This document shows, one piece after another, positions 1-3,965 of a DNA stretch of 6,382 nucleotides. The stretch is from Gammaproteobacteria bacterium (GTDB taxonomy: Bacteria > Pseudomonadota > Gammaproteobacteria > Steroidobacterales > JACDCP01), in contig JACDCP010000190.1 in assembly GCA_013817465.1 (NCBI GenBank), positions 1 to 6,382 on the forward strand, given 5' to 3'. The notes under the pieces are model-generated. The model made no database searches. It was not told where the DNA came from and saw nothing but the letters and a program-made list of their open reading frames with translations. The first letter of the stretch is position 1. Each line of letters opens with the position of its first letter. Position numbers and translations under genes: made by a program.

Positions 1-55
1 GGAGGAAGGTTTGAGAAAACAGATCGCGTGGCTGCAGAAGCGCGGCCACATGTAG
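1..55 (+). CDS. 3' end of an unidentified gene (partial)
   Basis: Frame 2 is open from the window edge and reads EEGLRKQIAWLQKRGHM before a TAG at 53-55. The amphipathic, basic composition looks like a genuine protein C-terminus, but 17 residues are too few to name a family. The stop codon lies inside the first bases (GTAGGG) of the repeat element that begins at 52, so the repeat abuts or may have truncated the gene. It could equally be a chance open frame. Confidence 0.35.
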   Translation, partial: EEGLRKQIAWLQKRGHM

Positions 56-123
56 GGCCGAATTCATTCGGCCTGCGCCGATGAATCAGGCGTCGCGGCA
101 TGGCCGGTTGAAACCGGCCCTAC
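52..123. repeat. Composite REP-like palindromic element, copy 1
   Basis: The element is bounded by an inverted pair, GTAGGGCC at its left end and GGCCCTAC at its right end. Inside are two strong hairpins. The first, at 56-73, has stem GGCCGAA/TTCGGCC and loop TTCA; the second, at 102-119, has stem GGCCGGTT/AACCGGCC and loop GA. The roughly 28-base middle contains CAGGCGTCGCGGCAT, shared with copy 2. The layout resembles paired REP (BIME-type) elements of proteobacteria, which sit outside genes and are mobilised by REP-associated tyrosine transposases. No such transposase is present here. Family identity is inferred from structure only. Confidence 0.85.
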
Positions 124-128
124 GGGAA

Positions 129-191
129 CCCGGCACCGAATGTTGCGGTCCCGGCACTGAATGTTGCGGTCCCGGCACCGAATGTTGCGGT
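129..191. repeat. Three tandem 21-base hairpin units
   Basis: Three head-to-tail 21-base units start at 129, 150 and 171, each beginning CCCGGCAC and ending GTTGCGGT. They lie between composite elements 1 and 2. Each unit can fold as GGCACCG, loop AATGTTG, CGGTCCC, with one internal C:C mismatch. The only difference among the three is C to T at 158, which still permits a G-U pair in plus-strand RNA. No spacers separate the units, so this is a microsatellite-like array and not a CRISPR. Confidence 0.85.
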
Positions 192-194
192 CCC

Positions 195-267
195 GTAGGG
201 CCGAATTCATTCGGCCAGAGCCGGTGAAATCAGGCGTCGCGGCATGGCCGGTTGAAACCGGCCCTAC
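195..267. repeat. Composite REP-like palindromic element, copy 2
   Basis: This is a near-identical second copy of the element at 52-123, one base longer in the segment after the first hairpin (AGAGCCGGTGAAATCAGG replaces TGCGCCGATGAATCAGG). The hairpins lie at 199-216 and 246-263. Flanking bases extend the outer inverted repeat to TCCCGTAGGGCC/GGCCCTACGGGA, 12 bases long. The left ends of copies 1 and 2 are 143 bases apart. Those of copies 2 and 3 are 123 apart. The difference is one 21-base unit less plus the one extra base. Confidence 0.85.
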
Positions 268-272
268 GGGAA

Positions 273-314
273 CCCGGCACCGGATGTTGCGGTCCCGGCA
301 CCGAATGTTGCGGT
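273..314. repeat. Two tandem 21-base hairpin units
   Basis: Two more copies of the 21-base unit start at 273 and 294, in the same position relative to composite element 2 as the three units have to element 1. The first carries an A to G change at 284, in the predicted loop, and the second matches the consensus. The array therefore appears to be part of a larger amplified unit whose copy number varies. Confidence 0.85.
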
Positions 315-317
315 CCC

Positions 318-346
318 GTAGGGCCGAATTCATTCGGCCAGAGCCG
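318..346. repeat. Composite REP-like element, copy 3, truncated
   Basis: The left end of the element is intact, with its first hairpin at 322-339. After AGAGCCG (340-346), which copy 2 shares, the sequence departs from the repeat and continues into an IS3 orfA-like reading frame. The second hairpin and the right outer arm are missing. The bases AGCCG at 342-346 fit both the repeat and the transposase, so the exact joint cannot be placed within them. Confidence 0.75.
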
Positions 347-503
347 ATTCACCGAGGACCAGATGGTCCGGATTCTTCGCGAGGCCGACGCCGGGTCCGT
401 GCCGAAGGTCGCCAAGCGCCATGGTGTGAGTGAACAGACGATCTACGCGTGGCGCAAGCGGTATGGGACGCTTGATGTCGCTGACGTCCGTCGGCTGCGC
501 GAG
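342..503 (+). pseudogene. IS3-family transposase OrfA fragment
   Basis: The frame gives 54 residues starting SRFTEDQMVRILREADAG and ending DVADVRRLRE. This is the hallmark N-terminal half of IS3-family OrfA proteins (HTH_Tnp_1 type), which bind the terminal inverted repeats of the element. The helix-turn-helix is the segment AKRHGVSEQTIYAWRKR, about residues 24-40. The start codon and first few residues are missing: the upstream frame is the palindromic repeat. Similarity ends at 503, where family members continue into a leucine-zipper region but this sequence switches to unrelated codons and an eight-T run (517-524). No OrfB catalytic (DDE) region or inverted repeats follow, so this is a dead remnant. 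I see nothing recognisable in 504-588. Confidence 0.8.
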
Positions 504-588
504 CCGCTTGTCCAGCTTTTTTTTCTTGTCCGCAGAATTCGTAGTGGGAAATTGTAACGCGATCAATGTAGGTTAGAGGGAAGTGGGA

Positions 589-693
589 ATGGGTAGGCCA
601 GGGATACCAGCAAAAATACTTGCCCTTCGCGTCAACCCCTCCACTGGCGAGCGCATGAGGCTGCAAAACGGGCAATGGGTGCCCATTCAGTAA
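589..693 (+). CDS. Small hypothetical protein, possibly phage-derived
   Basis: This short ORF of 34 codons starts at ATG 589 and reads MGRPGIPAKILALRVNPS at its start and RMRLQNGQWVPIQ at its end. A purine-rich stretch AGAGGGAAGTGGGA directly upstream could serve as ribosome binding site. It is basic, with no membrane segment or known catalytic motif. Its tail resembles short proteins encoded in phage genomes, but I cannot name a family. It lies 76 bases before the next phage-like ORF on the same strand. Its shortness leaves a real chance that it is not translated. Confidence 0.4.
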   Translation: MGRPGIPAKILALRVNPSTGERMRLQNGQWVPIQ

Positions 694-769
694 CGTGCAT
701 TCCGGCGGGCCGCAGGTCATCGATTGGGCGGACCTACCGCCGTGAGAAGCAGCCGAAATAGAGCCTGTG

Positions 770-952
770 ATGGCAGCGAGAAACAGGACTTGGACGCCGG
801 CGATAGTGCGGCAGAAGCTACGGGTAAGTATGCTCGTAAATCGGCTTATGAATCATGCGCTTGGGAAGAACAAAATGAGCGCTGCGCAGGTCCGGGCAGC
901 GGAAATCCTGTTACGCAAGACCCTGCCCGACTTGGCACGCTCGGAAAGGTGA
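770..952 (+). CDS. Small phage-like protein with C-terminal LPDL motif
   Basis: The protein has 60 residues from ATG 770; a GTG at 767 in the same frame would add one residue. It begins MAARNRTWTPAIVRQKL, continues as basic and probably helical sequence, and ends in VRAAEILLRKTLPDLARSE. The ending is of a kind I associate with short uncharacterised proteins in phage and prophage genomes; this is recollection, not a search result. The next gene downstream carries a related C-terminal segment (RLLAKCLPDLKAVE). No strong Shine-Dalgarno is visible. The other-frame ORF over 724-996 lacks such motifs and is taken as a shadow. Function is unknown; DNA binding is only a guess from its basic helical composition. 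Confidence 0.55.
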   Translation: MAARNRTWTPAIVRQKLRVSMLVNRLMNHALGKNKMSAAQVRAAEILLRKTLPDLARSER

Positions 953-998
953 AGGGCGGGACAGCTCGTATTGCTGCGGTGCTGAGAGGCCGCTAGTC

Positions 999-1003
999 GG
1001 AGA
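999..1003 (+). promoter_or_regulatory. Ribosome binding site supporting a GTG start
   Basis: GGAGA lies five bases before GTG 1009, a good Shine-Dalgarno match at normal spacing. It supports this start in a frame that has no better-placed ATG. Confidence 0.55.
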
Positions 1004-1008
1004 CGTAA

Positions 1009-1305
1009 GTGCCTGCCGTTAAAGGAAATATCGTCGCTTTGAAAGCCCGGAATCGTCGGGCAAAGCAAGAGCTGGCGCAGGACGGTCGAAAGGCCGGTCA
1101 GTATGTACGGCGCCTGCAAGAGATTGCCGAAATGGTCGAGACCGTTGAACCCTCTCAGGTTCCGGCCCTGCGGTTAAAGGCCGATATTTACAGCCGATTG
1201 CTCGCCAAGTGTCTGCCGGATCTGAAGGCGGTGGAGCAATCGGTCGATATTAGGCAGCGGCATAAGTTGCAGCAGAGTTTCCGGTGCTTTGGCCGTTGGT
1301 TTTAG
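1009..1305 (+). CDS. Small phage-like protein related to the upstream gene
   Basis: The protein has 98 residues from a GTG start preceded by GGAGA. The N-terminal half is basic and likely helical (KARNRRAKQELAQDGRK). The middle segment PALRLKADIYSRLLAKCLPDLKAVEQ (quoted here as PALRLKADIYSRLL and AKCLPDLKAVEQ), about residues 52-77, mirrors the C-terminal segment of the preceding gene. The tail after residue 78 (VDIRQRHKLQQSF onward, ending RCFGRWF) does not look like a continuation of the same domain and might follow an old frameshift. Function is unknown. Same strand and 56-base spacing suggest transcription with the upstream gene. A terminator candidate follows at 1370-1395. Confidence 0.55.
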   Translation: MPAVKGNIVALKARNRRAKQELAQDGRKAGQYVRRLQEIAEMVETVEPSQVPALRLKADIYSRLLAKCLPDLKAVEQSVDIRQRHKLQQSFRCFGRWF

Positions 1306-1331
1306 TTTTCGGCCTGCCGGCTGGCGGAAAA
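1306..1331. repeat. 26-base interrupted palindrome after a stop codon
   Basis: Immediately after the TAG at 1303-1305 the sequence reads TTTTC, G, GCC, T, GCCGGC, T, GGC, G, GAAAA. It pairs with itself except for a T:T and a G:G mismatch. On the minus strand the hairpin would be followed by TTTT, so it could act as a bidirectional or minus-strand terminator. On the plus strand it lacks a T run. Its role is inferred only from position and symmetry. Confidence 0.45.
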
Positions 1332-1369
1332 TCAACCCGGCACTTGATAGGCGCCCCCACTAAAGGCGT

Positions 1370-1395
1370 GTTGCTGCTCAAGCGGCGGTTTTTTT
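1370..1395 (+). terminator. Probable rho-independent terminator
   Basis: GCTGC (1373-1377), loop TCAA and GCGGC (1382-1386) form a short stem with one T-G wobble, extendable by further wobbles. The stem is followed by GG and seven Ts (1389-1395). It fits as the end of plus-strand transcription through the phage-like ORFs. The stem is weaker than in strong terminators. Confidence 0.5.
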
Positions 1396-1427
1396 ATGGT
1401 TGACCGCTAATTGGGCTATCGGCCAGA

Positions 1428-1730
1428 TCAGGAGGTTCGCTTCGCCGGCTCAGTTTTCTTCTGAGGAAACGGAAGAATCGCCGCGGGCCGGCCGATGGAC
1501 CTGGTTCGGACCCACTGCGCCGTTGCCTCGGAAAGCGCGATCGGCAGCGGCCAGCCTTTCTTCTGGCTGATGGCTTCTGCCCTTCTGTTGAGCTACGCCT
1601 GCTCTGTTTCAGACCAGATCACCTGATGCCCGCTATCCTGGCATGGGTCGAATCGATCGCAGCCGTTACATCGGACCCGCGAGGCGATCGTAGCACCTAC
1701 GTCAAGATTCTCGACGCGCCAGGCGCCCGC
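1428..1730 (-). pseudogene. Decayed AlpA-like phage regulator
   Basis: One minus-strand frame reads GATIASRVR, then DRFDPCQDSGHQVIWSETEQA, here split as DRFDPCQD and SGHQVIWSETEQA. A TAG (1595-1593) follows, then LNRRAEAISQKKGWPLP and onward to a TGA at 1428. The order TI..RVR, RF, SG..V.W.E.E and LNRR matches the AlpA/excisionase pattern, in which a short winged helix-turn-helix ends with a conserved W then L. The TAG sits exactly where that W (TGG) would be, so one base change explains the stop. Further upstream the frame stays open to 1901 but does not look like AlpA, and I see no convincing start. AlpA-type proteins regulate phage and island excision genes. Identification rests on motif recognition alone. 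Confidence 0.4.
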
Positions 1731-1941
1731 GCGGCAACGATCAGGCTGAGGGGTACACGGGGGCAGGGGTTGGAGGACATCGCGGCTGCTCGGCGCCACT
1801 CGGAGGCTCACGCTGGCGTTCTGAGTGTATCCCGCGTCGCGTCCAGAGCAATCTAACCTACTGATCGGAAAGGTACTCTGAACTGCTACCCATGCAGACA
1901 AATAGAACTTTCAAGTACAAACACCTCCGTCCTGAACAGTC
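1731..1941. other. Region without recognisable feature
   Basis: Together with 1396-1427 this is the rest of the long gene-poor stretch before kdsB. Open frames exist on both strands (for example plus 1626-1856 and the upstream extension of the AlpA-like frame to 1901), but none has a recognisable motif or convincing ribosome binding site. The 80 bases just beyond the kdsB stop are AT-richer than the operon and show no clear rho-independent terminator for it. Confidence 0.5.
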
Positions 1942-2700
1942 TCATGCATTTTCCAGCAGCGCTTTGACGCGCGCCAGATCCTCATCCGTGTCCACGCCGG
2001 GTGCGGGAATCTCGCCGGCCATGGCAACCTGAATCAAGAGGCCATTGTAAATCGCACGTAGCTGCTCAAGGCATTCAACTTGCTCGAGCTCGCATTGGGG
2101 AAGCGCCGCCAGGCGGCGTAAAGATGCCACCCGGTAGGCGTACACACCGATGTGACGGCGGGCATGCGCGCAACTGTACGGCCAGCCGTCGCTGCCGATC
2201 CGATCGCGCGGCCAGGGCAGCGGCGCGCGACTGAAATACAACGCGGCGCCTCGCGCATCGGTGACGACTTTGACGACGTTCGGATCGAGAAATTCGGCCA
2301 GCGATTCGAGTGGCGCGCAGAGTGTCGCGAGCGCGGCCCCGGTTGCGGACTCGAGCACACTCGCCACCTGCCCGATGACTGCCGGCGGCATCAGCGGCTC
2401 ATCGCCCTGCAGGTTTACGACGAGCGTGTCGTCCGGCCAGCCCAGGCGTTCGACCACCGCGGCGATGCGATCCGTTCCCGAGGCATGCGCCGCCGACGTC
2501 ATGACCACGGCTGCGCCGAAATTGCGAGCCGCAAGTTCGATTCGCGGATCGTCCGTAGCGACGACGATTTCGTCAGCGCCGCTTTCCCGTGCCCGATCGT
2601 GGACATGCGCCAGCAACGGCCGTCCCGCAATCTCCCGCAGGGCCTTGCCCGGCAGGCGCACGGAGGCAAAGCGCGCCGGAATGACGATGCGGAAGCTCAT
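1942..2700 (-). CDS. kdsB: 3-deoxy-manno-octulosonate cytidylyltransferase (CMP-KDO synthetase)
   Basis: This cytoplasmic enzyme couples CTP and KDO to give CMP-KDO plus pyrophosphate, activating KDO for transfer to lipid IVA. The 252 residues match the family's usual length of about 250. Visible motifs are the nucleotide-binding IPARFASVRLPGK at 7-19, SGTDR at 74-78, QGDEP at 98-102 (its Asp a likely Mg ligand), ALYFSRAPLPW at 153-163, HIGVYAYR at 183-190, LEQLR at 211-215 and GVDTDED at 235-241. The ATG start gives the standard MSFRIVIPAR N-terminus. The gene is intact and lies 33 bases after the ycaR-like stop, last in this operon. In many gammaproteobacteria a phosphatase gene and murB follow; here accessory DNA does. 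Confidence 0.97.
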   Translation of the reverse strand: MSFRIVIPARFASVRLPGKALREIAGRPLLAHVHDRARESGADEIVVATDDPRIELAARNFGAAVVMTSAAHASGTDRIAAVVERLGWPDDTLVVNLQGDEPLMPPAVIGQVASVLESATGAALATLCAPLESLAEFLDPNVVKVVTDARGAALYFSRAPLPWPRDRIGSDGWPYSCAHARRHIGVYAYRVASLRRLAALPQCELEQVECLEQLRAIYNGLLIQVAMAGEIPAPGVDTDEDLARVKALLENA

Positions 2701-2733
2701 GTCGCCCCGCCGCGGATCGACATCGGCTGCTGA

Positions 2734-2931
2734 CTAGCTTGCCGGCGAACCGGCATCGAGCTCTTCGCTGCTCATGGATCGCGCCTCGGATTCGAGCATG
2801 ATCGGTATATCGTCGCGAATGGGAAAAGCCAGCCGGTCGGCGCGACAGATCAGCTCCCGCTTGTCCGGGCCCAGGTTGAGCGGGCTCTTGCATACCGGGC
2901 AGGCCAGTATATCCAAAAGTTTCTTATCCAT
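2734..2931 (-). CDS. ycaR: Trm112-like zinc-ribbon protein, YcaR family
   Basis: This 65-residue cytoplasmic protein begins MDKKLLDILACPVCKSPL and contains FPIRDDIPIML at 36-46, both diagnostic of the bacterial YcaR/UPF0434 (Trm112-like) family. C11, C14 and C29 are present. The fourth zinc-ribbon cysteine is not, as in E. coli YcaR. Family relatives in archaea and eukaryotes activate methyltransferases; the bacterial protein's job is not settled. It sits between lpxK and kdsB, its normal place in this cluster. The ATG is only one base after the lpxK TGA, so translation is probably coupled. The extra C-terminal residues (SSEELDAGSPAS) are acidic and poorly conserved. Confidence 0.92.
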   Translation of the reverse strand: MDKKLLDILACPVCKSPLNLGPDKRELICRADRLAFPIRDDIPIMLESEARSMSSEELDAGSPAS

Positions 2932-2932
2932 T

Positions 2933-3955
2933 TCAGATTATTACCTGATGATATTCATGTGATTTATCGCTTATGGATCGATGCAACCGGGACATCAGAC
3001 CGGTCGCGTCGGCATCACTCAGACGGGCCTCCACCGGCACGTACCAGTGGTGCGCAGAGGCGAAACCAGCGCATTTTACGGCATCCTTCTCGGTCATCAG
3101 GACAGCCCCCCCGTCGGGAAACCAGATGTCGGCATCGGAGAGCTCGGCGTGATCGGGCAGCGGATGCTCGATGACCTGCAGACCGAAGCCGGCAAGCTGA
3201 TGGAAAAACCGCTGCGGATTGCCGATGCCGGCCACACCGTGCACCGGTGCGCCACGGAATGATTCGAGCGGCCGGCGCTCGCCGGAAACCAGTGCAACCG
3301 CGACGTGCGCCACGACATGCATGGCGATTCTGTCGCCGCTTGCAGTTTCGCCTCTTGCGACATTCTCCACCACCGCGTCCACGTCCGCGAGCCGTGTCGC
3401 CGGCTCGCGGAGCGGTCCCGCGGGCAGACAAAAACCGTTGCCGAAGCCGCGTGAGGCATCGATGACCGCAATCTCGAATTGCCGGCCGAGGCGGTAATGC
3501 TGCAGGCCGTCGTCAGCGAGGATCACGTCGACTTTCCCGGTCTCGAGCAGGCGCGCGGCAGCGACGCGGTCCGGCCCGGCCGCCACCGGACACGCGCAGC
3601 GTCGCGCCAGGAGCACGCTCTCGTCACCAACCTCGATGGGATCGCAATCGGCGCTCACCAGTCGCGGCCATGCTCTCGCGTGCGCGCCGTAACCGCGCGT
3701 CACGATGCCTGGCCGGCGGCCTTCGGCCGCGAGGCGCGACGCGAGCCAGATGACCAGTGGCGTCTTGCCGGTGCCCCCCGCGGTGATGTTGCCGACGACC
3801 ACCACGGGCGACGCCGGATAATGCATCCGCAGCACGCCGGATGCGTAAGCTCGCCTGCGCGCGGCCACAATCAGCCGGTAAAGCAGCGACAGAGGCCACA
3901 GCAGCCAGCGTTCCGGACGCGCGCCGTACCAGACCCGGAGCAGCCAGTCGTGCAT
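2933..3955 (-). CDS. lpxK: Tetraacyldisaccharide 4'-kinase
   Basis: LpxK phosphorylates the 4' position of tetraacyldisaccharide-1-phosphate with ATP, giving lipid IVA, at the cytoplasmic face of the inner membrane. The 340 residues are a normal length. An N-terminal hydrophobic/basic helix (about 17-37) fits membrane attachment. The P-loop GNITAGGTGKTP spans 55-66, TRGYG lies near 86-90, the family's GDE motif at 110-112 holds a candidate catalytic Asp (D111), DDGLQHY is at 148-154, PDH with H269 corresponds to a conserved histidine, and TEKDAVK is at 288-294. After GDE the usual Pro is Ser. The ATG is eight bases after the msbA stop, with GAGG upstream. The C-terminal tail after about 325 is variable. 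Confidence 0.96.
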   Translation of the reverse strand: MHDWLLRVWYGARPERWLLWPLSLLYRLIVAARRRAYASGVLRMHYPASPVVVVGNITAGGTGKTPLVIWLASRLAAEGRRPGIVTRGYGAHARAWPRLVSADCDPIEVGDESVLLARRCACPVAAGPDRVAAARLLETGKVDVILADDGLQHYRLGRQFEIAVIDASRGFGNGFCLPAGPLREPATRLADVDAVVENVARGETASGDRIAMHVVAHVAVALVSGERRPLESFRGAPVHGVAGIGNPQRFFHQLAGFGLQVIEHPLPDHAELSDADIWFPDGGAVLMTEKDAVKCAGFASAHHWYVPVEARLSDADATGLMSRLHRSISDKSHEYHQVII

Positions 3956-3961
3956 CGACCG

Positions 3962-3965
3962 CCTC
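3962..3965 (-). promoter_or_regulatory. lpxK ribosome binding site overlapping the msbA stop
   Basis: On the minus strand GAGG lies six bases before the lpxK ATG (3955-3953) and overlaps the msbA TGA (3966-3964). It fixes the lpxK start and suggests translational coupling between the two genes. Confidence 0.6.

Noticed and set aside
52..339. CRISPR array
   Set aside because: The 21-base units abut with no spacers, and the larger repeats are separated by the same repeated sequence, not by unique spacers.
64..557. Coding ORFs through the repeats on both strands (for example plus 161-433, plus 252-557, minus 64-333)
   Set aside because: The 21-base unit is a multiple of three, so it keeps frames open by default. 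The peptides are simple translations of palindromes; only the IS3 OrfA segment is recognisable.
552..578. Sigma-70 type promoter before the 34-residue ORF
   Set aside because: TTGTAA and TTAGAG are poor matches and only 15 bases apart.
727..741. Terminator at GGCGG/CCGCC
   Set aside because: The five-base stem is not followed by a T run on either strand.
724..996. Plus-strand 90-residue ORF
   Set aside because: It overlaps the 770-952 ORF in another frame and shows no family-like motif, whereas the 770-952 product has a recognisable phage-like C-terminus.
1530..1620. tRNA on the minus strand
   Set aside because: GGCGTAGCTCAAC resembles a tRNA D-arm, but no acceptor stem, anticodon arm or T-arm falls into place, and the same bases fit the AlpA-like frame.
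1626..1856. Plus-strand 76-residue ORF
   Set aside because: It has no ribosome binding site or recognisable motif and lies antisense to the AlpA-like remnant.
2152..2737. Plus-strand ORFs opposite kdsB
   Set aside because: They are antisense shadows of an intact conserved gene in high-GC DNA.
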